The position numbers were made by a program, and so were the translations under genes. Shown piece by piece: positions 43,859 through 52,982 of a stretch of 64,000 nt of DNA. This stretch comes from VRUE01 sp963703895 (GTDB lineage Bacteria; Actinomycetota; Thermoleophilia; Solirubrobacterales; 70-9): contig CAVPFX010000002.1 in NCBI GenBank assembly GCA_963703895.1, positions 124,001-188,000 on the forward strand. Reading direction: 5' to 3'. How positions within the stretch are numbered: the first letter of the stretch is position 1; every line of letters starts with the position of its first letter. The notes beneath the pieces were generated by a model that had not been told where the DNA came from, searched no databases, and was given only the letters and a program-made list of their open reading frames with translations.

Positions 43859-44401
43859 CTACTCGCCCTCTGCCCGCAGCGGAGTGCGCTCGATCGGCTC
43901 GGCGAGCAGCATCTCCTTGGTGAAGATCAGGTTGGTGCGGTCGTAGTCGGCCATCTCGTAGTCGTGGCCCATCGTGATCGCGTCGAAGGGGCAGGCGATC
44001 TCGCAGTAGCCGCAGAAGATGCAGCGCGAGAGGTTGATCTCGTAGACGGCGGCGTAGCGCTCGCCGGCCGAGACGCGGTCGCCCGGGATGTTCTCGGCGG
44101 CGACGACGCGGATGCAGTCGGCCGGGCAGGCGGCGGCGCAGAGCGAGCAGCCGACGCACTTCTCGAGGTCGGTGTCCTCGAACTTGTGCAGCTTGTGGCG
44201 GCCGCGGAAGCGCGGGTAGACCGGCGTCTTCTCCTCGGGGTACTCGATCGTCATCGGCCCCTCGATCAAGCGCGCCATCGTCGTCTTCAGCCCGCGCAGG
44301 GTCTCGCCGAAGGCGCGGTAGGCGCCGCCGACGCCGCCCGGCTCGGGCCCGCGCTGGACCTCGACCACGTCCTGGTCCTTCAGATACGGGAACTCAGCCA
44401 C
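43859..44401 (-). CDS. nuoI: NADH-quinone oxidoreductase subunit I
   Basis: Peripheral-arm ferredoxin subunit, 180 residues, carrying two 4Fe-4S clusters (N6a and N6b). Cluster motifs are CVGCSLCAAACPADC and CIFCGYCEIACPFD. Preceding EYPEEKTPVYPRFRGRHKL is the usual approach. The frame is intact although its neighbours nuoH and nuoG are broken by indels. It is separated from nuoH by 59 nt containing a hairpin-family copy and followed directly by nuoJ. Confidence 0.95.
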   Translation of the reverse strand: MAEFPYLKDQDVVEVQRGPEPGGVGGAYRAFGETLRGLKTTMARLIEGPMTIEYPEEKTPVYPRFRGRHKLHKFEDTDLEKCVGCSLCAAACPADCIRVVAAENIPGDRVSAGERYAAVYEINLSRCIFCGYCEIACPFDAITMGHDYEMADYDRTNLIFTKEMLLAEPIERTPLRAEGE

Positions 44402-44412
44402 CGGCTCACCTC

Positions 44413-44455
44413 CTGGCGCAGTTTATGCGCCTATATGGGACGCAAAAGTCGACAT
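44413..44455 (-). repeat. Short repeat of the stop-codon hairpin family (copy B)
   Basis: CTGGCGCAGTTTATGCGCCT then ATATGGGACGC and AAAAGTCGACATG. It matches copy A at 7665-7703 in the TATGCGYCTATATGG core, but its stem is incomplete. It lies between the nuoH stop and the nuoI start. Confidence 0.45.
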
Positions 44456-44460
44456 GTAGC

Positions 44461-45465
44461 TCATGTCGTCACCACCAGGACCGCGGTGACGAGGACATTC
44501 AGCGTCGCCAGCGGCAGCAGGATCTTCCAGCCGAGGCTCATCAGCTGGTCGTAGCGCAGGCGCGGCAGCGTCGCCCGCACCCAGATGAAGATGAGGACCA
44601 GGCCGAGCATCTTGGCCAGCATCCAGATCGGGTCGAGGAAGCTCGGGCCCGGGCCCATCCAGCCGCCGAGGAACATCGCCGCGGCGACGCCGGAGACGAC
44701 CAGGATCTCCATGTATTCGACCAAGCAGGAAGCTGCCGAAGCGCATGCCGCCGTACTCGGTCATGAAGCCCTGGACGAGTTCGGCGTCGGCCTCGGGCAT
44801 GTCGAACGGGGTGCGGTTGGTCTCGGCGAAGCCGGCCAGCATGAAGATCAGGAAGCCGACGAACTGGGGGAAGATGAACCAGAGCGTCGCCCTGGGCGTG
44901 GACGATGTCGACCAGCGAGAGCGAGCCGCCCATCATGATCACGCCGAGCAGGGCCAGGCCCATCGAGACCTCGTAGGAGATCAGCTGGGCGGCGCCGCGC
45001 ATCGCGCCGAGCAGGCTGTACTTGGAGCCCGAGGACCAGCCGCCGAGCAGCAGGCCGTAGAAGGCGATCGAGCCGACGGCGAAGAAGTAGAGGATGCCGA
45101 TCGGCACGTCGATCCCATAGAGGCCGACGCCGTCCTGGACGTCGCCCCAGGGGATGATCGCCAGTGCCGAGCACGCCGGAGAGGACTGGCAGCAGCGGCC
45201 CAAGGATGAAGAGCGTGGGGATCGCGTTGGCCGGTCGGAAGGCCTCCTTGGAGAGCAGCTTGCCGACGTCGGCGAGCGGCTGCATCAGGCCGAAGGGGCC
45301 GACGCGGTTGGGACCGTAGCGGTGCTGGAAGCGGCCGATCAGCTTGCGCTCGAGCACCGTCATCAGCGGCAGGATGCCGAAGATGACGCCGAAGATGACG
45401 AGGCTCTTGACCACCATGATCCAGGTGGCTTCGACGAACTGGGTGTCGGCGATCGGCAGCGTCAT
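44461..45465 (-). CDS. nuoH: NADH-quinone oxidoreductase subunit H; three one-base frameshifts
   Basis: Eight-helix membrane subunit next to the quinone channel. Reading MTLPIADTQFVEATWIMVVK, GRFQHRYGPNRVGPFGLMQP, ALAIIPWGDVQDGVGLYGID, AGFAETNRTPFDMPEADAEL and IWMLAKMLGLVLIFIWVRAT in order requires three frame changes. They lie near 45167 (C-C), 44890-44892 (C-C-C) and 44723-44724 (A-A). Each is fixed by removing one base. The repaired length, 333 residues, is normal and all conserved motifs are present. Hence sequence error is more likely than a pseudogene. Confidence 0.9.
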
Positions 45466-48067
45466 GGGGCGGGGATCTTCTCGATTTGGACGCTGACGGG
45501 GCCGCCGTTGAGCAGGGCGTTGGCGTTGCCCTCGGCGACGCCCTCGATCAGCAGGCAGGTGCCCTCGGGGACGCGTTCCTTGATCGCGACCTTGGCGCGC
45601 ACGCTTGTGCCGTTCTGGGCTCACCGAGACCTCGTCGCCGATGCTCAGGCCAAGTCGTTCGGCGTCGGACACGGAAAGCTCTACGCGCTGCTGCGGCGGC
45701 CAGGAAGCGCAGTGGCGGGTTCAGCTCCGTAATTGGGCCGGCCCACAGATCTCGGTACGTGGATAGCGCGAGTGACCGTCGCGAAGCGTCGCGCGGAGGT
45801 GTCCGGCGACCGTACTCGCGCTCGAGATCGAGATGGCGGTCGAGTCCCTCGGTGGAACTTGGCGCGCTGCGCCACTTCGCCCGCGGTGAGCGACTCCGCG
45901 CTGAGTGCGTCCGCGGAGCTGGCCCCGGCCACGCCGTTCCTCCGCGCGCTCCGAGGCAGCACGTCGAGCCCCGACCTCTTGCCAGCGGATGCCCCGGCCA
46001 CCGATGTCGGCGTCGGTGATGCCGGAGTAGAACGGGACCGCGTCGGCGAGGGCGGCGAAGGCTGAGGGCTGGGAGGAGACGCCGGTGTCGTGACCCAAGG
46101 CGAGCGAAAGCTCCGCGAGGACTCCCCAGTTGGGTCGGATGTCTCCCGGTCGGGAGGCGCTTGGGCGGACTCGCTGGAGGCGGCCGTCCGGATGGGTGAC
46201 GGTTCCGTCTTTCTCCGCGTGCGTCTCCAACGGGAAGACCACATCCGCCATAGCGGTGGTTGCCGTCTCGAACATCGAGAAGGCGACGATGTGGTCGGCC
46301 GCCGCAAGGGCCCGCTTCCAAGCTTCTGTGTCCGGGAAGTCGCGGAGCGGGTCGACGCCGAACAGCAAGAGCGTCTTCAGCTCACCCGACTCGAGCGCCG
46401 CGCGGATCTCCTCGGTCGCCTTGCCGACGAGACGTCGATTTTCCCCGCCTGACGTGGAAAATCGACCACTCATGGCAGAGAGGCCCGGACCGGCGTCGGG
46501 GAGGCAGCCGGCCTCGCGCAGGCCGCGGGCGTTGGTGACCTCGGGGACTTCCAGCAGGCCCGAGCCGTCTTGGCCGGCAAGGTTGAGGGCGGCGGCAACG
46601 TCGAGGAGGGCGGCGGTGGCGCCCTCGCCCTCGCGGCCGATGCGGTCGCCCCAGATAACGACGACCGACCCGGCACCGCGGAGCGTCTCGGCGATCTCCT
46701 CAGGCCGATGGGACTCAGAACGGTCCATATCTTCGTTTTGAGTCCCGTCGGCGGTGAGGGCGGCGGTTAGCTCGGCGAGGAAGGCGCCGGCGCCGCCCGG
46801 TGCGTAGCGCGCGATCGCGGCGGCACCGCCGTCCAGGGTCGTCGGCGCTTCCGTGGCCACCGCCAGCTTGGCGCCGTTGCGGCGGATCGCCTTGCGGATG
46901 CGCAGGTCGAGGATCGGGGAGCTGTGCAGGGGGTCGGTGCCGACGACGAGGATCGCGCCGGCGTCGTCGATGTCGCGGACCCTGGGCGCTGATCTCGGGC
47001 TGCGCCAGCCGCACCAGCGCCTCGCGGCCGGGGCCGCGCGAGGGGCGCGAGTCGATGTGGGGCGAGTCCAGCGCCTCGCGCATGATGCGCTGGACCAGGT
47101 AGCCCTCCTCGTTGGAGGCGTCGCCGACGATCGCCGCGCTCTCCGCGCCGCCGTGCGCCAGCGCCGCGGCCGCCTTGGCGATCGCGTCCTCCCAGCTTGC
47201 CTCAGCACCGCCGCGCAGGCGCGGGCCGCGCACCCGCTCATCGGCGCCGAACATCTCGAAGCCGTAGCGGCCGCGGTCGCAGAGCCAGCCGTCGTCGACG
47301 TCGGCGTTGTCGCGGGCGATCACCCGCTTCACCTGCTCGTCGCGGACGGTGAAGCTGACGTTGCACTGGCTCGGGCAGAGCGTGCAGACCGAGCCGGCCT
47401 GCTCGATGTCCCAGGGCCGGGCGCGGAAGCGGTAGGTGTAGTTGGTCAGCGCCCCAACCGGGCAGAGGTCGGTGATGTTGCCGTGGAAGGGCGCCACGTA
47501 GGGGCGGTCGTCGAAGGTGCCGACGAAGGTGCGGTCGCCGCGCTCGAGCAGCTGCAGCTGCTCGTCCTCGGCCACCTCCTGGCTGAAGCGCACGCAGCGG
47601 TAACAGAGGATGCAGCGCTCGCGGTCGATCGCGACCAGCGGCGAGAGCTCGATCGGCTTCTCGAAGTGGCGCTTCTGGTCGGTCATCCGGCTCTTGCCCG
47701 GGCCCCAGCCCATCGAGATGTCCTGCAGCGGGCACTCGCCACCCTTGTCGCAGACCGGGCAGTCGAGCGGGTGGTTGACGAGCAGGAACTCGACCACGGC
47801 GCTCTGCGCGTGCTTGACCTGGTCGGTGCGGGTGTGGACGACCATGCCGTCGCGCACCGGGGTCGAGCAGGAGGTCTGCAGCTTCGGGATCCCCTCGATC
47901 TCGACCAGGCACATGCGGCAGGCGCCGACCGGCTCGCCCAGCTTCGGCTCGTAACAGAAGACCGGGATCTCGACGTCGCCCCGCTTGGCGGCGTCGTGGA
48001 GCATCTCGCCCTCGGTCGCGCTGACCTCGCGCCCGTCGATGATCAGGTTGATCGTCTTGCCGCTCAC
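45462..48067 (-). CDS. nuoG: NADH-quinone oxidoreductase subunit G; about five one-base frameshifts in its C-terminal half
   Basis: Large peripheral-arm subunit with a 2Fe-2S site (CYEPKLGEPVGACRMCLVEI), a His/Cys cluster, two 4Fe-4S motifs (CILCYRCVRFSQEV) and a molybdopterin-oxidoreductase-type domain (CTLCPSQCNVSFTVRDEQVK). GTG at 48067 overlaps the nuoF stop. The frame is open to about 46980, where one extra base (C run 46980-46982) moves it. Further changes fall near 45970, 45850, 45690 (CCGCCGCAG) and 45620 (GAGCCCAGAAC on the minus strand). The tail then reads DAERLGLSIGDEVSVSQNG and ends at a TGA overlapping nuoH's ATG. Removing five bases gives 866 residues. Two short palindromes lie inside the gene. 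Confidence 0.88.
46434..46466. repeat. Short inverted repeat inside nuoG, 11-bp perfect arms
   Basis: GTCGATTTTCC (46434-46444) and GGAAAATCGAC (46456-46466). It is AT-richer than the gene around it and encodes SGRFSTSGGENRRLV in frame. It is probably inserted. Confidence 0.5.
46710..46746. repeat. Short inverted repeat inside nuoG, 13-bp arms with one mismatch
   Basis: GGGACTCAGAACG (46710-46722) and CGTTTTGAGTCCC (46734-46746). It encodes DGTQNEDMDRSESHR. The ACTCAGAACG arm resembles the inner arm of the nuoJ repeat (CCTCAGAACG). Confidence 0.45.
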
Positions 48068-49392
48068 GTCGCCGCTCCCAGGGTCTGGGGCGCGCCCTGC
48101 ACGACCGGCAGCCGCTCGCCAACCGCCGGCTCGCCTTCGCTCGCGGCGGCGATCACGTCCTCGAACTCGTCGCGGAACTTGCGCACCATCGCCCCGACCG
48201 GCATCGCCATCGAGTCGCCGAGCACGCAGAGGCAGTGGCCGATGATGTTCTCCTGCACCGAGGCGACGATGTCGAGGTCCATCGGCGTCGCCTCGCCGCG
48301 CACCACCCGTTCCAGCATCTTCACCGTCCAGTTGGTGCCCTCGCGGCAGGGGGTGCACTTGCCGCAGGACTCGTGGTGGTAGAAGCGCGCCGTGCGCAGC
48401 GCCATGTGCGGGATCGAGACCTGGTCGTCGGCGACGATGATCGAGCCCGAGCCGAGCATCGAGCCCGCTTCGGCCATCGCCTCGAAGCTGTAGGGGAGGT
48501 CGATGCCTTCCTCGGCCTTGAGCACCGGGGAGGAGGAGCCGCCGGGGTAGAAGGCCTTGACCTCGCGCCCCTCGGCCGGGCCGCCGGCCAGGTCCATGAT
48601 CAGCTCGCGGGTCGGGATCCCCAGCTCCACCTCGTAGTTGCCGGGTCGCCGTACGCAGCCGGAGACCGAGACGACCTTGGTGCCGGGCGACTGCTCGGTG
48701 CCGAAGCCCTTGAACCACTCGGCGCCGTTGCGGACGATGTGCGGCACGTTGGAGAGCGTCTCGACGTTGTTGATCAGCGTCGGCCCGCCGTAGAGGCCCT
48801 GCACGGCGGGGAAGGGAGGCTTGAGGCGCGGGTTGCCGCGCTTGCCCTCGAGCGCGTCGAGCAGCGCCGTCTCCTCGCCGCAGATGTAGGCGCCGGCACC
48901 GCGGTGGACGACCAGCTCGAGGTCGTGGTGGGAGCCGAGGATGTCTTTGCCTAGGTAGCCGGCCGCGTAGGCCCCGGCGACGGCGGCGTCGAGGATGTCG
49001 GCCTGCGAGTCGTACTCGCCGCGGATGAAGATGAAGGCGTGGCCGGCGCCGGCGGCGAGGGCGGCGATCGCGATCCCCTCGATCAGCTGGTGCGGGTTGC
49101 GCTGCATCAGCTCGCGGTCCTTGAAAGCGCCGGGCTCGGACTCGTCGGCGTTGCAGCAGAGGTACTTGCGCATTGCGCCGCGGGGCAGGAAGGAGGCCTT
49201 CTTGCCCATCGAGAAGCCGGCGCCGCCGCGCCCGCGCAGACCCGAGTCTTCGAGCTCTTTGAGGACCTCCTCGGCCTCCATCTCCTTGTAGGCCTTCTCC
49301 AGCGAGGCGTAGCCGCCGTAGCCCTTGTAGCCGTCGATCGTGCGCAGCGCCGGGTCTTCGGCGTTCTTCAGCAGCATCCGCGTCTCAGGCAT
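48064..49392 (-). CDS. nuoF: NADH-quinone oxidoreductase subunit F
   Basis: NADH- and FMN-binding subunit, 442 residues. GLRGRGGAGFSMGKKASFLP is the FMN/NADH glycine-rich site, CCNADESEPGAFKDRELMQR follows, and HHESCGKCTPCREGTNW is the N3 4Fe-4S cluster site. ATG at 49392 overlaps the nuoE stop by 8 nt; the stop overlaps nuoG's GTG. Frame intact, normal length. Confidence 0.96.
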   Translation of the reverse strand: MPETRMLLKNAEDPALRTIDGYKGYGGYASLEKAYKEMEAEEVLKELEDSGLRGRGGAGFSMGKKASFLPRGAMRKYLCCNADESEPGAFKDRELMQRNPHQLIEGIAIAALAAGAGHAFIFIRGEYDSQADILDAAVAGAYAAGYLGKDILGSHHDLELVVHRGAGAYICGEETALLDALEGKRGNPRLKPPFPAVQGLYGGPTLINNVETLSNVPHIVRNGAEWFKGFGTEQSPGTKVVSVSGCVRRPGNYEVELGIPTRELIMDLAGGPAEGREVKAFYPGGSSSPVLKAEEGIDLPYSFEAMAEAGSMLGSGSIIVADDQVSIPHMALRTARFYHHESCGKCTPCREGTNWTVKMLERVVRGEATPMDLDIVASVQENIIGHCLCVLGDSMAMPVGAMVRKFRDEFEDVIAAASEGEPAVGERLPVVQGAPQTLGAAT

Positions 49393-49984
49393 CGGGGCCT
49401 CCCGGCAGCGGGCGCTTCTCCAGCGCCTTCTCGGGCAGCACCTCGGCGCCGGCGCGCAGCTGCTCGATCGCGGTCTGCGCCTCGGCCGCCTCGAGCGGAC
49501 CGAAGTAGCGCTCGTCGATCGAGGCCATCGGCGCGATGTCGCAGGCGCCGAGGCACTCGAAGCCGGTGACGAAGAAGCGCTCGTCGTCCTCGCCGGCCGC
49601 GGCCTTGAATGCATCCAGCAGCTCGTCGCCGCCGCGCATCCAGCAGCTGATGTTGGTGCAGACGGCGATCTTGTGGCTGCCGACCGGATCGGTGTGCAGG
49701 AGGTCGTAAAAGCTCGCCACCGACTCGAGGTAGGCCGGCGTCACCCGCATCACCGCGGCGGCCTGGCGGATCCCCTCGGGCGTGCACCAGCCGTAGAGGC
49801 GCTGCACCGCCCAGAGCGCCGGGATCGAGGCCGATTTGCGGTCCGGGTAACGCGACATCAGCTCCTCGATCCGCTCCCGCAGCTCCGCCGGGCAGTCGAC
49901 CTGATGAAGCTCGGGAATCTCCTCGGGAGCTCGATCCGGCACGCGTCCCTGGGTGAGCGCTTGATCGACGGGCAGCTCAGCCAT
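49385..49984 (-). CDS. nuoE: NADH-quinone oxidoreductase subunit E
   Basis: Thioredoxin-fold 2Fe-2S subunit, 199 residues. The cluster ligands are in VCTNISCWMRGG and ECLGACDIAPM. N-terminal helices contain SRYPDRKSASIPALWAVQRL. The start at 49984 follows CTGGAGGTGCGG, a good ribosome site. A palindromic element fills the gap to nuoD. It partners nuoF for electron transfer from FMN. Confidence 0.95.
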   Translation of the reverse strand: MAELPVDQALTQGRVPDRAPEEIPELHQVDCPAELRERIEELMSRYPDRKSASIPALWAVQRLYGWCTPEGIRQAAAVMRVTPAYLESVASFYDLLHTDPVGSHKIAVCTNISCWMRGGDELLDAFKAAAGEDDERFFVTGFECLGACDIAPMASIDERYFGPLEAAEAQTAIEQLRAGAEVLPEKALEKRPLPGGPDA

Positions 49985-49993
49985 TCCGCACCT

Positions 49994-50079
49994 CCAGCGG
50001 GTGGCGTAGGGAGAGGGGGGTCGAGGACAGCCCGTGGACTGCCCGCAGGCCCCCCTCCCCCTGCGACAGGACCCGCTGG
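49994..50079. repeat. Palindromic repeat between nuoD and nuoE
   Basis: Outer arms CCAGCGGGT (49994-50002) and ACCCGCTGG (50071-50079), with imperfect inner arms of G and C runs. The plus strand reads GGGGGGTCGAGGAC, CCCGCAGG, CCCCCTGCGACAGGACCCGC. The same blocks occur in nuoC (minus strand) and in the kgd linker, which shows common descent. Confidence 0.75.
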
Positions 50080-50098
50080 CCGGTTCGCATGGTCCTGC

Positions 50099-51313
50099 TC
50101 ACCGGTCCACCCCGCCGAGGATCGGGTCGAGCATGCCGAGGCTGCAGATCATGTCGGCGATGTAGCTGTCGACCGACATGTCCTTGAAGGCCTGCAGGTT
50201 GACGAACGAGGGGTCGCGGAAGTGGACCCGCGCCGGCTTCGCCGAGCCGTCGGCGAGGACGAAGCAGCCGAGCTCGCCTCGCGGGCTCTCGATCGCGTAG
50301 TAGATCTCGCCGGGTCCGACCCGGTAGCCCTCGGTGACGAGCTTGAAGTGGTGGATCAGCGACTCCATCGAGGTCGAGAGCTCCGAGCGCGGCGGCAGCA
50401 CGTACTTGCGGTCGTCGGCGATGAAGGGCCCTTCCGGCAGGCCGTCGAGCGCCTGCTCGATGATCCGCGTCGACTCGACCATCTCGGCGACGCGCACCCG
50501 GTAGCGGTCGTAGTTGTCGCCGATCGTGCCGACCGGGATCTTGAAGTCGAACTTGGGGTAGGCGAGGTAGTCGAAGGCCTTGCGCAGGTCCCAGGGCTCG
50601 CCGGCGGCACGCAGCAGCGGCCCGGTCACGCCCAGCTCCAGCAGCCGCTCGCGCGAGACGATGCCGGTGTTCTTGGTCCGCGAGAGGAAGACCTCGTTGC
50701 GGTCGAGCAGCGCCTGGTACTGCTCCACCCGCACCGGCATCTCGGCGATGAACTCGCGCAGCTTCTTCTCGAAGCCGACCGGGATGTCCTCGATCACGCC
50801 GCCGACCTGGAAGTAGCGCGTGTGCATGCGCTGGCCGGCTGCCATCTCGAAGAGGTCGAGGATGCGGTCGCGCTCGCGGAAGCAGTACCAGAGCATCGAG
50901 ATCGCGCCGAGGTCGAGCGCCGTCGTGCCCAGCCAGACCAGGTGCGAGTGGATGCGGTTGAGCTCGAGGAAGATCACCCGCAGGTGCTTGGCCCGCTCGG
51001 GGATCTCCAGCTCGATCAGCCGCTCGACCGCGCCGCAGAAGGCCTCCATCTGGAAGAAGTAGGAGACGTAGTCCATCCGCTCGACGAAGGGGATGACCTT
51101 CCAGTAGCTCTTGTCCTCGCAGGACTTTTCGATCCCGGTGTGGACGTAGCCGATGATCGGCTTGAGGTCCTTGACCACCTCGCCTTCGAGGTCGACGACC
51201 AGCCTCAGCACGCCGTGGGTGGCCGGGTGGTGCGGCCCGATGTTGACCGTCATCACCTCAGAGGTGCGGTCCTCAACTAGCTCGCCGTTCTGTGACGCGA
51301 GCTGCTCAGCCAT
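50099..51313 (-). CDS. nuoD: NADH-quinone oxidoreductase subunit D
   Basis: 49-kDa-type subunit forming the quinone pocket with nuoB, 404 residues. NIGPHHPATHGVLRLVVDLE carries the quinone-site histidines, YVHTGIEKSCEDKSYWKVIP follows, and DPSFVNLQAFKDMSVDSYIA with the terminal LGMLDPILGGVDR is diagnostic. ATG at 51313 overlaps the nuoC stop by 8 nt. Frame intact. Confidence 0.96.
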   Translation of the reverse strand: MAEQLASQNGELVEDRTSEVMTVNIGPHHPATHGVLRLVVDLEGEVVKDLKPIIGYVHTGIEKSCEDKSYWKVIPFVERMDYVSYFFQMEAFCGAVERLIELEIPERAKHLRVIFLELNRIHSHLVWLGTTALDLGAISMLWYCFRERDRILDLFEMAAGQRMHTRYFQVGGVIEDIPVGFEKKLREFIAEMPVRVEQYQALLDRNEVFLSRTKNTGIVSRERLLELGVTGPLLRAAGEPWDLRKAFDYLAYPKFDFKIPVGTIGDNYDRYRVRVAEMVESTRIIEQALDGLPEGPFIADDRKYVLPPRSELSTSMESLIHHFKLVTEGYRVGPGEIYYAIESPRGELGCFVLADGSAKPARVHFRDPSFVNLQAFKDMSVDSYIADMICSLGMLDPILGGVDR

Positions 51314-51914
51314 AGTTCTTTTCGTTGTAGGTGAACGTCACGGGCTCTCCGCCGACCGGGAAGTCGCGCCGTTGCGGCCAACCGACGTAGTCCTCGGGCA
51401 GGAGGATCCGGGTCAGGTCGGGATGGCCCTTGAAGACGATTCCGAAGAAGTCGAAGACTTCGCGCTCCTGGAACTCGGCGGTCGGAAACAGCCCCACGCA
51501 GGAATCAATTTCCGGAAGACGAGCCGCTTCATCCGCGGGTCCTGTCGCAGGGGATGGGGGGGCGCTGCGGGCGAGGGCGTCCTCGACCCCCCCATCCCCT
51601 GCACCGCCCTCGGAAGAGGCGGGGTCGGCCAGCAATGCCTTCACCCGAATGCGCTCCACCCGATCCCGATTCAGTAGCTCGTAGTGCACGGCGAAGCGCG
51701 GCTCGGCTGGCAGGTAGTCGGCGGCATGCAGGCTGGAGAGGAAGCGGTATTCGTGGCCGGGGGACTCGCGCAGCCAGGTGAGCACGGCGAGCAGGTGCTC
51801 GGGGGCGATCGCCAGGCTGGCGCGGCCGTGCTCGAAGCCGGTGTCGAGGACGGCGCCGGGGTGGTCGTTCTCGATCTCGCCGCGGATCAGCTCCAGTCCG
51901 GGGGCGTCAGGCAC
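51306..51914 (-). CDS. nuoC: NADH-quinone oxidoreductase subunit C with a repeat-encoded insertion
   Basis: 30-kDa-type subunit, 202 residues from GTG at 51914, which overlaps the nuoB stop by 8 nt. Conserved parts are FLSSLHAADYLPAEPRFAVH and FPTAEFQEREVFDFFGIVFK, and LLPEDYVGWPQRRDFPVGGE. Between RIRVKALLADP and RLPEIDSCVGLFPT lie about 34 extra residues (SSEGGAGDGGVEDALARSAP then PSPATGPADEAA). They are encoded by a palindromic element at 51547-51602 and its flanks. Other NuoC proteins join these parts directly. The insertion is in frame and lies in a surface loop before the conserved E-R-E motif. Confidence 0.93.
   Translation of the reverse strand: MPDAPGLELIRGEIENDHPGAVLDTGFEHGRASLAIAPEHLLAVLTWLRESPGHEYRFLSSLHAADYLPAEPRFAVHYELLNRDRVERIRVKALLADPASSEGGAGDGGVEDALARSAPPSPATGPADEAARLPEIDSCVGLFPTAEFQEREVFDFFGIVFKGHPDLTRILLPEDYVGWPQRRDFPVGGEPVTFTYNEKNYG
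51547..51602. repeat. Palindromic repeat inserted in frame within nuoC, 16-bp perfect arms
   Basis: Arms 51547-51562 and 51587-51602 (GCAGGGGATGGGGGGG and complement). The minus strand has TCGAGGACGCCCTCGCCCGC before the second arm and GACAGGACCCGCGGATGAAG after it. The latter also follows the kgd copy, with one difference. Confidence 0.85.
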
Positions 51915-52575
51915 GGAGCAGCTCCCGGGCCGACTTGTAGGCCTCCGCCGCTTCGCCGCTCGGCGCGCTGCGCGGCCCACCGCGGGCCCACTCCTCACTG
52001 CCCTCGGCCTGGTAACGCGCCCGCCAGCCCTGGTCCGGGTTGCCCTGGATCTTGCGCTGCAGCTTGGTGAAGCCGTAGAGGACCGCCTCCGGCCGCGGCG
52101 GGCAGCCGGGAATGTGCAGGTCGATCGGCATGAACTTGTCGGCGCCCTGAACCACGGCGTAGTTGGAGAACATGCCGCCGCTGGAGGAGCAGGCGCCCAT
52201 CGAGACCGCCCACTTCGGCTCCAGCATCTGGTCGTAGAGGCGGCGGACGACCGGCGCCATCTTGATCGAGACCCGGCCCGAGAGGATGATCATGTCGGCC
52301 TGGCGCGGCGAGGCGCGCAGCGCCTCGGCACCGAAGCGGGCGAGGTCGTAGCGGGCCGTGACGATCGAGATCGGCGCCTCGATCGCGCAGCAGGCGAGGC
52401 CGAAGGTGAGCGGGAAGATCGAGTTCGAGCGCGCCCAGCCGAGCATCTTCTCGAAGTTGGTTAGGACCACCTTCTGCTCGACGTAGCGCTCCAGCTCGTC
52501 GCCCTCGAGGTCGCCGCGCAGCATGTCGCGGGCGCGCAGCTGGCGCTCACGCATCGACTGTCGTTCTACTTCCAA
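51907..52575 (-). CDS. nuoB: NADH-quinone oxidoreductase subunit B
   Basis: Carries cluster N2 next to the quinone, 222 residues. The ligands are in FGLACCAIEAP, MGACSSSGGMFSNY and IPGCPPRPEAVLYG. The C-terminal 30 residues (EWARGGPRSAPSGEAAEAYK) are an acidic, Ala-rich extension. Start overlaps the nuoA stop by 10 nt. Frame intact. Confidence 0.96.
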   Translation of the reverse strand: MEVERQSMRERQLRARDMLRGDLEGDELERYVEQKVVLTNFEKMLGWARSNSIFPLTFGLACCAIEAPISIVTARYDLARFGAEALRASPRQADMIILSGRVSIKMAPVVRRLYDQMLEPKWAVSMGACSSSGGMFSNYAVVQGADKFMPIDLHIPGCPPRPEAVLYGFTKLQRKIQGNPDQGWRARYQAEGSEEWARGGPRSAPSGEAAEAYKSARELLRA

Positions 52576-52943
52576 TCCAGTGCCCCCTTGCGCCAGACGT
52601 AGACGAAGGCGACCAACAGCAGAGCGATGAAAGTGACCAGCTCGCCCAAGACGAAGATGCTGTCGGCGCCCTTGAGGATGACCCCGATCGGATAGAGGAA
52701 GACGACCTCGATATCGAAGAGGATGAAAAGCATCGCGATCAGGTAGAAGCTGACCCCGAAGCGCAGGCCGTGCGAGGCCTGGACCGGGATGCCGGACTCA
52801 TACGGCTCCGACTGGCGTAGGCTCGCCGCCGTTGACCGCTTCGGACGCTTCGGCCCGATCACGTGATTGAGCATCGCGAAGGCCCCCCCAACGGTGACGC
52901 CGAGGAAGGCGAAGACGAGAATCGGCAGGTAGCTCTTCAGCAC
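52566..52943 (-). CDS. nuoA: NADH-quinone oxidoreductase subunit A
   Basis: Three-helix membrane subunit, first gene of the nuo operon. YLPILVFAFLGVTVGGAFAM, EPYESGIPVQASHGLRFGVS and FILFDIEVVFLYPIGVI are diagnostic. GTG at 52943 (VLKSYLPILVF) is chosen to match family length; a GTG at 52982 would add 13 residues. Upstream is an AT-rich intergenic region that must hold the operon promoter. Confidence 0.94.
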   Translation of the reverse strand: MLKSYLPILVFAFLGVTVGGAFAMLNHVIGPKRPKRSTAASLRQSEPYESGIPVQASHGLRFGVSFYLIAMLFILFDIEVVFLYPIGVILKGADSIFVLGELVTFIALLLVAFVYVWRKGALDWK

Positions 52944-52982
52944 TGGTAGATCGGGTTTTCCGGCGGGCGACCCGCGCAACAC

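Noticed and set aside
44461..45465. nuoH as a pseudogene
   Set aside because: All conserved motifs are present in order, three single-base removals restore a normal 333-residue protein, and it sits in an otherwise complete operon.
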